Shown one piece after another: positions 36,345 to 46,870 of a DNA stretch of 64,000 nucleotides. Position numbers and translations under genes: made by a program. Source of the stretch: Adiantum capillus-veneris (Eukaryota; Streptophyta; Polypodiopsida; Polypodiales; Pteridaceae); assembly GCA_014529385.2 (NCBI GenBank), contig CM043962.1:85179680-85243679 (forward strand). Direction: 5' to 3'. The first letter of the stretch is position 1; every line of letters starts with the position of its first letter. The notes below the pieces were generated by a model. The model was not told where the DNA came from, made no database searches, and worked only from the letters and a program-made list of their open reading frames with translations.

Positions 36345-38001
36345 CTCATTATGATTTGCGAGGATAGTTGCTGGTGCTGTCTTGGCTCGAGAGTTGTCCC
36401 TTGATGTCGGCTTTAGCAGTAGGACATCTTGTGAATAGTCACTTGAAATACAATCGCTCAAGTCGAAGTCTAGCTCAAGAAGCACAAACCAGTGTTTGAT
36501 TTGAACCTTGAAATTGGAAGGAAGTGCTCAATACTGCACTTTCCTACTGTTAACACACTCCTGGCTACATTATTTTTTACCTACCAACAAATAGAAAAAT
36601 CTGCTAATCTTGTGACATTGGGGGTGTGCAGGCCGATGGAAAGCTCCAAAGTTTACAATCCCAGTACAGAGCAAGTTCTGTATTACAGCAGAAGAGTTCA
36701 ATGATGTTCATGGCCTCTCCCTAGCTGGTGCCAACCCCAAACTAGTGAGGTGGGATCAGATCAGTGATGTAGAGTGGTTCAGTGTTTTCAGAGAGTCAAA
36801 GAATCGTAGTCACTATTGCATTAAATGCAGTTGTTTGCGTACTGATATGTTCGACTAGGTGATGCAGCTACATTACAAGGTGTACCAGAAGCCCCGAACA
36901 AACATGGAGATCAACTCTGCATTCGTCAAGGGGTTTGTAAAAGAATTCAGCCCGGCGGCAATTGCAAGTAGCTCAACCATGAAATTCAATTGGGCTGAAT
37001 TCGCTGTCCAGCATTTGCAGGACCTCCGAGAGAAAGGGTACTACGAGGCCCATGTCGAAAAGTGGAGGATGCGCAATGTATGTCAAAACATCGAGGAGGC
37101 GCAAGCTGAAATGAAGGAGGATACCAAGGAGACACCCATCTCTCGCCACAGCACTCACCAGCAGGCTGAAAGCCTGTCATTTTTTGGCGTTGAGAATTTG
37201 CAGCACATAAAGGCTGCCTCTGAAATTCTCAGCAAACAACTGCAAGATGCTAAAGAACCTCTTCTAACTGCAAAATCAGAGTTTGAAGCTGCGAGGGTTG
37301 TCCAAGCAAGCAATGCTAGGGTCACCCCAATTGTGCTTGCTATGAGACAAAAGCTTCACGACGTTGAAAATGAATTACAGAGGTTACTACAGAGCGACAG
37401 CATGGATGCAAAGAGGGAAATAGAGTGTAAAGTAAAAATAGAGACATTTAAAGAGACATTGGAAGGTTTGGCATTTCCTGACAGTGAGGACACTCTTGCT
37501 CTGCTGACTCAACTTGTCAGCGTGTAAGGGTGTGACTTTTATCCTTCCACCGTATGATTGGAATATGTGCACAACAAACCTATGTATTTACCATGCTCCT
37601 CTTTTTTTTGGTATGCAGATTAATGTGGAGGTTATGGAAGCAAAAGTGAATGCATGTGAAGGTCAACTGCAGCTCCTAATGCACATGAGCAAGATGCTAC
37701 AAGGCTCCTCCATTCCCACTGCCCTGTGTAATATGGCTATGGGCACTTTTACAGAAAGTATAGAAGGGGTATGCGATGGGACGATGATCAACCCGTGCAA
37801 TTGGCTGCAGTTTTCCACTTGAAGTAAAGGGAACCAATGCCACGGTCAAGATGCCCTGTGGGCATAGCTACCACTTTCTCTGCTTTGCAGCTGCATGCTC
37901 CTTGTCGACAAAATGTAGAGCTGTGACCTGCCAGCAAAGGATACCACAAGAATGGTGTTGGAAACCCACAGGGCAAAGACATCTAATCACACCAACATCT
38001 G
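36081..38001 (+). pseudogene. Plus-strand transposon gene, N-terminal exons (coiled coil, RING-like)
   Basis: Exon 1 (36081-36285) is basic (KRKPKTKSRVELSAASSLPR) and ends at a GT donor before a (CT)n intron. Exon 2 (36632-37524, after GTGTGCAG) reads EFNDVHGLSLAGANPK, a Cys-containing YCIKCSC, one TAG, and then a long coiled coil (AASEILSKQLQDAKEPLLTA). Exon 3 (37619-38001) gives EVMEAKVNACEGQLQLLMHM, and then, in a shifted frame, TVKMPCGHSYHFLCFAAACS and KCRAVTC, a RING-like Cys/His pattern, ending at CTG|GTAAGA. Splice sites are inferred. It could be an accessory transposition protein or a captured host gene. Confidence 0.6.
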
Positions 38002-38803
38002 GTAAGATTGTACAGGGTGTGCTAATTAGCATACCCAGTGTGTTAATTAGAATATTGAGTGAGTTAACTGGATATGCTGATTAGCATACTGGGTATGTTG
38101 ATTAGCATATCTTGTATGCTAATTAGCATACCCTGTGCTCAGTGTATAGATTAGAGTAAGTTTGGCATATTAGCATATCTAGTAAGTTAACTACCATATC
38201 CAAATGCTAACTAGCAAACTGTATATGCTGATTAGCATATTGGGTATGTTGATTAGCGTATTGGGTATGTTGATTAGCATACTGGGAATGCTAATTAGCA
38301 TACTGGGTATGTTGATTCACTTACTAAGTATGCTGATTAGCATACTGGATATGCTAATTAGCATACTGGGAATACTAAATAGCATATTGGATATGCTAAT
38401 TAGCATACTAGGAGTGCTAGTAGCTAGCATACAAGGACTGTCTTTTAGCGTACAGGGTGTGCTTATTAGCATACCCACAGTATTAATTAGAATACTGAGT
38501 GTGTTGACTAGATATGCTAATTACCATATCTTGTATGCTAATTAGCATACTTGTACTCAATGTACAGACTAGAGTAAGTTTGTCATAATGGCAAATCTAG
38601 TAAGTAAGCTACCATCTCCAGATGCAAACTAGCATATTGGATATGCTAGTTAGCATACTCAGCAATTCGAATTAGCATACTGGGCTTGTCAGCATAATGG
38701 ATTCCAATGTATGCCAGGCCGCACACATAGTCACATCATATCAAACATTTTCTAGCATACATGATATGCTTATATGAGTCTTAATCCACGTTTTTTGTTG
38801 CAG
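38002..38803. repeat. Palindromic TAGCATA array forming an intron of the plus-strand gene
   Basis: About 0.8 kb of short units such as ATGCTAATTAGCAT and TTAGCATACTGGGTATG in both orientations. It lies between a GTAAGA donor and a TTGTTGCAG acceptor. The same unit type fills the transposase intron at 42757-44710. The translated frames (ILGMLISILGML...) are products of the repeat, not a protein. Confidence 0.9.
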
Positions 38804-39369
38804 GCCTGTGGCAGTCCCTCCGTGATGTGGGCAATGTGCATGAAACGAAGGGCAAGGGAAAGGCTGTAATGGAGGACCTTTCGATCGAGGAGAGTGATGA
38901 GATGGATACAGGTGAGAACCCTTCGACGGAGAAGGGTGTTGAGCTAAATGCAAGGAGTGAAGGGGTGGATGAGGGCTCCCAACATATGCCAAATGAAAGC
39001 ATGAAAACAACGGAGGAAGGCGGTGATGTGAGCAGGAACTCAAAAGATGAAAAAGAAGATGATTTTTTTGTCATGGCTCCTCGTGTGCCAGCGATGCCTG
39101 CTGCAACTGACAAAGCAGAACCTTCTCAACAGATAGTGGCTAGTGGCTCAGGGAAAACTTTGAAGAATGACAACATAGAAGATGAGCAAGAAGTTGGTGA
39201 CAACAGCCCTCTCGAGGGTTTTTTGCGTAAAGCTCAGCTGAAAAGAAAAGTTGGCCTTGAAGAGGTACCCGAAGACATTGCAAGCACAGCTTGTGGTTCG
39301 GACAAGGCTGAAAGCTCCAAAGGTGAAAAGAAAGCCACCCGCTTAAGAGCTTGCAAAAAATTGTGTTAA
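38804..39369 (+). pseudogene. Acidic middle exon of the plus-strand transposon gene
   Basis: Starts after the TTGCAG acceptor and reads a Lys/Glu-rich low-complexity protein (VMEDLSIEESDEMDTGENPS, KDEKEDDFFVMAPRVPAMPA) ending KATRLRACKKLC before a stop at 39369. No domain recognised. It probably links the RING-like part and the phosphatase-like part; the exact 3' splice border is uncertain. Confidence 0.55.
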
Positions 39370-39584
39370 GACTTATTGCTCCCTACCCGATTGTACCCTT
39401 CACTGTATATGCTAGACCATTTTGAAACCCAAATGCGTATTGTAACTGACATGCATTTTGTTTTCCAATGAAAATGTATTTTTGTGCAATATAAATCTGA
39501 GCAGCAGTTCATTGTAATAGTTCATTATAATTTTTGCGGTTTTTTTTTTTAACTTGTTCATTTCGTATCGCGGTTTCCCTGCAG

Positions 39585-40730
39585 AGGAAGAGAAACAGGC
39601 ATTAATCGTCATGCCTGATGCAACTGCGGCCATGCAATGGCAAAAATTACAGAGATGGCGAGTCCACAAAGCCAGGCAGTTAAGGAGACAGAAAATGGAG
39701 ATTGAAAAACGCCTTGAATGATATTCACAGCTTGCCCATAGTATTATTGAGCGCCTAAATTATGTGCACCCAAGTGGGCCGGTTATTTTTGCTGAATGGT
39801 ATCCTCTACCAGACCCAATATGGGTGCCTAAGCGTTTATGTGATGAAAAAAGGGCTCTGGTGCTGGACCTGAATGGTCTTTTGGTGGCAGTGGTAGAGTC
39901 TCGCTTTGGTGGAAAGCCCTCGGTGTATGCACATGAAATGCTGAAATACAATGTACTTGATAAGCAGGTGTTCTGTTGCAAGGACAACCTTTTTTTTTGG
40001 ACTGGTGCCTGCAGTTCTTTAATGTGTTTATATGGAGCACAAGCCTCCATAGTAAAGTCATGAGTATTTGCCGTACTGTTTTTAAAGAGCAGGTGCCAAA
40101 GATTACTGGGTTTTTTGCTCAAGCGCACTGTACAAAGCAATCTTGGCAGATCCAGAGAAAACCTATGTTTATGAAAGACTTATCCTTGTTCTGGAAACAC
40201 ACTCCGGGGTACAACGCCCAAAACACACTTATAATCGATAATAGCTTTTACAAAGTGTTTCAGAACCCACCACAAACTTGGCTTGTTACTCCCAGTCTAG
40301 AGCACTAGAGTGATGAGCAGAGGGAAAAGTTCCTTATAAAAACTTTGAAGTCCTGGCTTTTTCTTTGGCTGCAAACGGATGATCAGGAAGCATATGTTCC
40401 TGATAATGTGTTTGAGACAGGCTCAGATGAGGTTTTAGATGTAGTCGTCAAACGTTTTCTTGACATTCAAAATGGATATAGAGGCTAAAAGACTGGAAGA
40501 AATTCATCGCAAACAACGGGAAGCTAACCTAGAAGCAGAAAGAGAGAAAGAAAAGTTGAAGAGGGAAAGAACAGAAAGGGAGCAGCATAGTGCCAACCTA
40601 GAAGCAGAGGAGGAAGCAAAGAGAAAGGAGGAAGCAGAGAGAAAAGAAAAGAGGCAGCAGGAAGAAGACAAACAGCGCGAGAAGGATAGCCCGGTCACTA
40701 CAAGCGCCCTCCGAGGAGGCCTTAAGGGTT
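39585..40730 (+). pseudogene. FCP1/NIF (CTD-phosphatase-like HAD) domain in the transposon
   Basis: Begins after CCCTGCAG. The HAD motif I segment reads RALVLDLNGLLVAVV (near 39860); canonical D-x-D-x-T/V has Asn at the second Asp, as in the plant 'DLNGLL' clade that I recall. After a frameshift near 40015 it continues FFNVFIWSTSLHSKVM, PMFMKDLSLFWKHTPGYN and NTLIIDNSFYKVFQNPPQTW, the conserved W-S, K-D-L and D-N/D-S-x-x-K blocks of NIF domains. A charged coiled coil (ANLEAEREKEKLKRERTERE) follows to about 40730. A TGA at 39720 and the frameshift disable it. Host members of the family dephosphorylate the RNA polymerase II tail or related targets. Whether it came from a host gene is inference. 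Confidence 0.75.
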
Positions 40731-40906
40731 TTGGGGATAGTGACTGTCATTGTAAAATTGAACCCTATGTAAATAATTTGATGTTGGCAATTAATGTAAA
40801 CAGTTTGATAGTTATCATGTTGAGCATGCTGACACAAAACCAACTTTATAATAAAACTACATACCCTTACACCAAAGTGGTATATAGAAAATCCAATGGA
40901 TACAAC

Positions 40907-42756
40907 TTAAAAGCTGAAGGGAATGCTATTACAAATTGCTTCATAGCTTTCTGGAGTGATTGTGTATACCTGCCTTCTCCTTGGGACGTGCTCCATGGGT
41001 ATTTTGGTACATCGCACCAGATGTGAAAGTAGGTGGACGATAGGCTGCTTGTGGTCTAGCTTGAAGGTATATGCATCCAATTGCTTGTAATACAGTCCTT
41101 GCACAACATATGAGCCTTTGTCAATTACATTGCTCCATTCATCAATGTACCCCTTCTCCACCTTCTCCTTTTCTGCAACACACTTGACCAGATAGAAATC
41201 CACATCTTCGACGTTGGTTAAAGCATCTGGATTTACAACAAATGTGTCTCCAGAACATAGAGCGCTACTCAACACATCATGATGACCTTCGTATGTGAAG
41301 TCATCATAGCCAACGACTTCCTCTGTCGAAACTTCATCTGTTTGCTCAAGTAATGGCTGCAGAATTTGATAATCCCAAGCCTCCACGTGAGCTTTATTGA
41401 TGCAGCGATTCCACCTTCCGTTCATGCATGCATCACAGAACATGCCAACTTTCTTGTTGCAAGGGCAGTTGGATCTTGCGGGTTGTGACCACGAATAGCA
41501 TGCAAAGAGCGAGTTTTTGCCACAGTGGCACACTTCCCTGTTAACATCTCCCTCTTTAACCTCCCAGAACACACGAGCACATTCCCTTTCCTTTGAAGGA
41601 TATGATGCAAGTGCTCCTTGCGGATAGGTTGGCCTGGCAATAAGCAACCACATCTGTTGCACACTGCAATATAGCTCCATTAGGTTTTAGTTGTTCATGG
41701 GTCAAGGTTCTTTTCACAACTTCTCCTGCACCATCATGCTCGCCCTTGCCATGCCCTGATCCAAAGAAGAACCAGCTCATCCCAATCCTGTGAGTCCATT
41801 ATATCTTGCAACAAAATAGAAAGGCCTGGCTCCCTTGAATTGTGAGGCCGCACCATCTGACCACACCCAATGTTGTTTACAAGTGACACCCTCTTGTTGT
41901 AACCAGTCACATGTAGCATGAAGCAATGTTGCACAAACAGTGTGTCATGCACCCTATCATTTGATATGAAGTGGATTGTTTTGACTACCTCCCCTGCCTT
42001 GCGGTAGTACGTTATGTGTACAAAAATAGTTACTTGACTAGAGTGCCAATGCATTGACTGAATCTCATTTTGCTCCTTGAAGGCGTAATTTTCAGCAAAG
42101 TCAACAACTGAGACAATGACATCATCCGGAAAGGGAAGTATATAATCCTTAAATTGTTGTCCTTGCCATCGTGCCACATAGTTATGAGTGATGAAGAGCT
42201 TCAACTTGGTCTACAACAGTCGAAGAAACTCCCAACACTGCATTTCTTTATGCAAAATATCTTTTCTTTTCTTATTGTTTCCATGCATGTCTTCTGCTTC
42301 TACATACGCAAATACTTTCACATTAATACTCTTACCTGGCTTTGCTGTTTCTAAGCAACATAATTCTAACTTCTTTACTCCACATATCTTACAGTCTCCC
42401 ATCAGGCATTCCCTTCTATGGAAAACTGCATCTGCTAGCTTTGGACAGAGAACGAACTCCCACATCTGTGACACCTTTGAACGTGTGATGTGAAGCCAGG
42501 CAGCCCCGCTGCTAATGTTCTTGCCTGTAGCACAAATATTGCATACACAGTTGCAACATGTATCATGCAGCCCAAAAGCACGAGAGCGCATGTGGTTCAG
42601 TGCGTCTTTCAAAAAGGTCATCTGCACATGGTATTCGCAACAGCATGTGTACCTATCCTTCAGCCTCCTGCAAAAGAATGGCTTTAACATCTCAAACATC
42701 CTCATGCCAATCTTGCAATCTTGATGTTTTTGTTTGAATCTTTGAAAGAGCTCAAC
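40907..42756 (-). pseudogene. Sola-like transposase, catalytic exon
   Basis: The minus strand, after a GGATATTGCAG acceptor, reads VELFQRFKQKHQDCKIGMRM, CRRLKDRYTCCCEYHVQ, a Cys-rich segment (CCNCVCNICATGK), and then the proposed DDD core. D1 is in VSVVDFAENYAFKEQNEIQ (codon ~42100), D2 in WVWSDGAASQFKGARPF (41855-41857, one frame off), and D3 in SGHGKGEHDGAGEVVKRTL (41733-41735, again shifted). A C-terminal region follows with CHCGKNSLFACYS and CPCNKKVGMFCDACMNGRWN, another zinc-like cluster, ending near 40907. At least three frameshifts make this copy inactive. The family name is from motif memory; other DDE/D superfamilies remain possible. Confidence 0.75.
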
Positions 42757-44710
42757 CTGCAATATCCATATTTGATCAGTATGTTTACTAGCAGAAATAA
42801 TCCAAACAGGACTATACGCATTGCTACTTAATACATCCACCATTGAAACAAATTGCTGTGTTAAACAGCACATTGTATGGTCCTAACATGCATGTAACTG
42901 GGTATAACATTGTATACTAAGCATGCTGAGTATGCTAACTAGCATGTTGAGTATGCTAACTAGCATAGTTGAGTATGCTAACTAGAATACTAGCTGTGCT
43001 AACAACAAAGCACAATCAGTGTGTAGTGTAGCATACGAGGCATACTCATCAGCATGCTAGTTAGCATGCTGAGTATGCCAACTAGCATGATGAGTTAGCA
43101 TACTCGTTGTGCTAACTAGCATACTAGTTAGCATACTCATCAGCATGCTAGTTAGCATGCTCAGTATGCTAACTAGCATACTAGCTATGCTAACAAGCAC
43201 AATCAATGTGTAGTTTAGCATACGAGGCATACTCATCAGCATGCTGAGTATGCTAACTAGCATGCTGAGTTAGCATACTAGCTGTGCTAACTAGCATACT
43301 CATCAGCATACTAGCTGTGCTAACTAGCATACTCATTAGCATGCTGAGTATGCTAACTAGAATACTGGCTGTGCTAACAAGCACAATCAATGTGTAGTTT
43401 AGCATACGAGGCATACTCATCAGCATGCTAGTTAGCATGTTGAGTATGCTAACTAGCATGCTGAGTTAGCATACTAGCTGTGCTGACTAGCATATTAGCT
43501 GTGCTAACTAGCATACTCATCAGCATACTAGTTAGCATACTAGATGTGTTAACTAGCATACTCATCAACATGCTAGTTAGCATGCTGAGTATGCTAGTTA
43601 GCATAGCTGAATATGCTAACTAGCATACTAGCTATGCTAACAAGCATAATCAGTGTGTAATTTAGCATGTGAGTCATTGTTAACCACATGAATGTGTGCT
43701 AAGAAGAATAGAAGGTATGCTAACTAGCATACATATTGTGTTAACCAACACACTTATTATGTTGAACAGCATAGCCAGCACACTAATGCTAACTAGCATA
43801 AATCAACTTACCTGTTATGCTACTTAGCATTCTGAGTTGTGCTAACTAGCATACTCATGAGCATGCTAGTTAGCATGCTGAGTATGCTAACTAGCATGCT
43901 GAGTATGCTAGTTAGCATAGCTGAATATGCTAACTAGCATACTAGCATAAACCAGCTTACCCGTTATGCTACTTAGCATTCTTAGCTGTCCTAACTAGCA
44001 TACTCAACATGCTAGTTAGCTAGTTGAGTATGCTTACTAACATGCTATATTGCTAGTTAGCACAGCTGAGTATGCTAACTAGCATATTAGCTATGCTAAC
44101 AAGCAAAATCAGTGTGTAGTTTAACATATGAGTCATGGTTAACCACACAAAGTGTGCTAAGAAGAATAGACGGTATGCTAACTAGCATACATATTGCGTT
44201 AACCAGCACACTTGTTATGTTGAATAGCATAGCCAGCAAACTAGCATAAAAGGTGTTAAAGTAGCATACATATTGTGCTAACCATCGTAGTCCTCAAGAT
44301 CACTAGGCATGCTAACTAGCAGAAGATTTATGCTAAACACCATACCCACCATACAAGAATGCTAACTAGCATATACCATAAACCAGCTTACCCATTATGC
44401 TAGTTCATACTACGAAAGGTAGCTAGCATACTCATTGTGTCAAAGAACATTCTGAGCATGCTAGTTAGCATAATAGGTATGCTAACTAGCATAAAGGGTG
44501 TTATAGTAGCTTACATATTGTGCTAGACAACATACTTATCATGCTAAACAGCATACCCAGCATACTAGGAGTGAGACTATGCTAACTAGCACACATGCTA
44601 GGTGGCATACATAGCATAACATATTGTGATAACTAGCATGCTCTGTATGCTAGGTAGATTACTAGCATGCGAGAATGCATAAGTTATGGCGCAAGTATGT
44701 CATTGATCAC
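42757..44710. repeat. Palindromic GCTAACTAGCAT array forming the transposase intron
   Basis: Nearly 2 kb built from short units in alternating orientation (GCATGCTGAGTATGCTAACT, TATGCTAACTAGCATA, AGCATACTCATCAGCAT). Longer units recur, such as 'caatcaatgtgtagtttagc' at about 43025, 43205, 43386 and 43660 and GGTATGCTAACTAGCATACA at about 43712 and 44173. It is bounded on the minus strand by CAG|GTGATC and TTGCAG|GTT, and the flanking exons join in frame (LLDESQ, then VELFQRF). It resembles the subterminal DNA of the same transposon. Confidence 0.9.
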
Positions 44711-45480
44711 CTGAGACTCATCCAGGAGGTACACAGGGTGTTTTATGTAGCTTTTCCTTCCCACTCTCTTTCGACAAACATCCTTCTTGTTGGATGAAAC
44801 ACGAGTCTCCTCTGTCCAAAATGTGTAGACCAATTCCTTAATTTCATCTGTGATAGGGCTATGACGGTGTTGCTTGTGACATCCAGCCAATGAAAACAGT
44901 CGAGCATTGACACCAGACTTCACCTGCCGTGATTATGCGTTGAACAAGCTGCGACGATCGATTTTAGGACCCTGGAGAATTTGGCAATAGGCATGTTTTC
45001 CTTGAATTTATCATCATCTGCAATGCTGCATTCTTCAAAAACACCTCCTCGTTAGAAGCTGGCTGCTTGACGATAGCTAGTGTGTTGCGGACATTGGAGA
45101 CAATTGCACTCTGCACAGCAGCCTCCTCCTCTAAAGACTGATCACGGATTGCCCGAACAAGCGGATGTTGAGCAACAAGATTCCAGATTTCACACTTTGC
45201 TTCTTTGTTGAGACCTTCAGTCCTGCTCTTGAAAGCTTTCACAATCTCGAAGGAGATTTTCCTTTTCTCCTCATCGTCGACGACATGATGTCCTCATTTA
45301 GTTGTCATCTGTCGGTGCTCCCGCTGTTTACGCTTTCTTTTTGTCTCATATTTCCTGATAATTGAAAGAGCTGGATGCTGGTAGTTGTGATTCATTTCCT
45401 GTAATGGCTCCCTTCTGTAATGGCTCCCTTCTGCCTCCATTTCTAGTGGCAATAATGTTGTCTGCTGGTTTTCCATATCT
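44711..45480 (-). pseudogene. Sola-like transposase, N-terminal exon
   Basis: The minus strand reads from about MENQQTTLLPLEMEAEG (45479) through KRKRKQREHRQMTTK, a TGA at 45291-45293, and KISFEIVKAFKSRTEG. After frame changes near 44960-44930 it continues GVNARLFSLAGCHKQH, ITDEIKELVYTFWTEETRVS and NKKDVCRKRVGRKSY. The last block, a helix followed by [S]-R-x-S-x-x-K-x-D, is the usual N-terminal pattern ahead of the catalytic part in transposases of this type. The exon ends at CAG|GTGATC. The (AG)n tract just upstream would lie in the 5' untranslated region. Confidence 0.65.
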
Positions 45481-45524
45481 GCAAGTCTGCTAAGCTTTGA
45501 CAACTCAACTTCGAGGCAAGAAGC

Positions 45525-45533
<9 letters not shown>

Positions 45534-45572
<39 letters not shown>

Positions 45573-45742
45573 AGGGAGGAAGGGAGTAGGAACAGGGCAA
45601 ACTGTAAACTGGTCTGAGAGTGAGACAGAGAGGGAGTCTGCGCCGCGCGCGCACGCACACACACACACACACACAGAGGGAGTAGGAACAGGGCAAACTG
45701 TAAACTGGTCTGAGAGTGAGACAGAGAGGGAGTCTGCGCCGC

Positions 45743-45796
<54 letters not shown>
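45534..45796. repeat. (AG)n tracts with a 65-bp direct duplication
   Basis: Between (AG)n runs, the segment GGGAGTAGGAACAGGGCAAA through GTCTGCGCCGC occurs at 45582-45646 and again at 45678-45742, separated by a (CA)n run. The long Ser/Leu and Arg/Glu frames here come from simple repeats. Confidence 0.95.
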
Positions 45797-45797
<1 letters not shown>

Positions 45798-45962
45798 ACA
45801 GGCCACACCCCACGTCGTCGTCGTAACTGAAAACAGAGGCCACACCCCATATTGGAGGGAACAAATAATATATCTTATGGTTATTAAAATTTCAAACTTC
45901 ACTTGCTCTTTGGTTTTGAATAGATGCTAACAAGCACCTCTTACTAGCATTGTCCGGGACAC

Positions 45963-45995
45963 CAAAAAGCATGACAAGTTAACATGCTTATACCC
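45963..45995. repeat. Right terminal inverted repeat of the Sola-like element
   Basis: Reverse complement of 35884-35916 with one mismatch. Followed by TCAA (45996-45999), the second target-site copy. Just inside, 'gatgctaacaagcacc' matches units of the intron arrays. Confidence 0.93.
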
Positions 45996-46330
45996 TCAAG
46001 CTGTGAGGTTGAGTACAAGGAAGCCTTCTCAGCTAAGTGTGTATGGCTTACACGCCTTATGGCTAGTTTGAGTGTTGGACAGGACACTGCCAACATCATC
46101 TACACTGACAGCCAAAGCAATTGCGAGGAACCCAGTTTATCATGCTCGCATAAAGCACATTGAGGTGCATTACCACTATGTCAGAGAGAGACGCTCAACA
46201 GGAGAGATCAACTTAGCTTATGTGCCAACACATGATAGCCTTCCAGATCTTTTCACAAAGGCATTGTTTCATGAGAAGTTCAAAATTTTTCGCAAAGTTT
46301 TGGGCTTTTTCTCCTTTGTGGATTGATCGT
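45996..46330 (+). mobile_element. Copia RNase H end (continuation of 33907-35883)
   Basis: Resumes the frame broken at 35883: CEVEYKEAFSAKCVWL, DTANIIYTDSQS (one base off), RIKHIEVHYHYVRER, and LPDLFTKALFHEKFKIF, ending in a TGA at about 46324. These are the RNase H C-terminal blocks of copia. The split shows that the DNA transposon landed in an existing copia element. Confidence 0.92.
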
Positions 46331-46419
46331 GTCCTCATGGAATGACACTTCTCTATACTCTATGTGTCAACTCTCGTTCACCGCATCACTCCCATAGGGA
46401 ATTTGTTACCATTCAAGTG

Positions 46420-46489
46420 TGGTAGTGATGTGTGTGAACACACTTAAAGCTAAGGTATTTTTCCCTCACCAGGAGGTTTTTTTACCGTG
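46420..46489 (+). repeat. Start of copia LTR
   Basis: GTGTGGTAGTGATGTGTGTG and its continuation match 33907-33975, about 90 bp beyond the RNase H stop, where a 3' LTR should begin. The far end of the LTR is not identified; the next 200 bp run into (AT)n/(AG)n. Confidence 0.6.
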
Positions 46490-46616
46490 CATTGTATATA
46501 CGCCCATCACTCTAGGGCTAACTTCATTGTGCACTAAGCAATATATACTCTCTGTTGTGTGCCTTCAGCTTCTTCATCTTCTCCAAGTTGTGTGTGTTTT
46601 CGTGCAACACTATTTC

Positions 46617-46617
<1 letters not shown>

Positions 46618-46682
<65 letters not shown>

Positions 46683-46708
46683 AGAGAGAGAGAGAGAGAG
46701 AGAGAGAG
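46618..46708. repeat. (AT)n followed by (AG)n
   Basis: About 60 bp of AT and 30 bp of AG. The YIYIYI and SLSLSL frames here are artefacts of these repeats. The following ~160 bp to 46870 hold no recognised feature. Confidence 0.98.
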
Positions 46709-46870
46709 TCTCCTTCAGTATGAGAGGCAGAAATTTCTCCATCGCGCAGAGAAATCACAAGCAGGCAACTTCCCCTAATTTATTAACATATGATGTTCAA
46801 CCTCATTATACTAATTAAATACGATTATATCAACTTTAATTTTCCAATGAGGGCTCAGGACAATGCTCCA

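Larger units (their letters stand above)
35884..45995. mobile_element. 10.1-kb Sola-like DNA transposon with two convergent genes
   Basis: Terminal inverted repeats of 33 bp (GGGTGTAAGCATGTTAACTT...), one mismatch between ends (35884-35916 and 45963-45995). The target duplication is exactly TCAA on both sides. Removing the element plus one TCAA restores the copia RNase H frame across the junction, which fixes the ends to the base. Contents are a plus-strand gene (36081-40730) and a minus-strand transposase (45480-40907) that converge near 40900. A 4-bp target duplication and a DDD transposase of the 'DFAENY...SDGAASQFK...HGKGEHDGAGE' type point to the Sola superfamily as I know it. Both genes are broken. 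Confidence 0.88.

Noticed and set aside
38204-38545. 113-residue frame ILGMLISILGML
   Set aside because: A translation of the palindromic array, with splice sites around it. The MLVSILSMLMS frames at 43057-43459 are the same artefact.
38002-44710. Regularly repeated short palindromes that could suggest a CRISPR array
   Set aside because: Units are contiguous, vary in length and orientation, and have no unique spacers. The context is a plant transposon with introns.
45294-45930. Long SLSLSL / REREREE frames on both strands
   Set aside because: Produced by (AG)n and (CA)n microsatellites. The same applies to frames at 13520-13836, 36282-36485, 46524-46758, 53619-53816 and 54848-55196.
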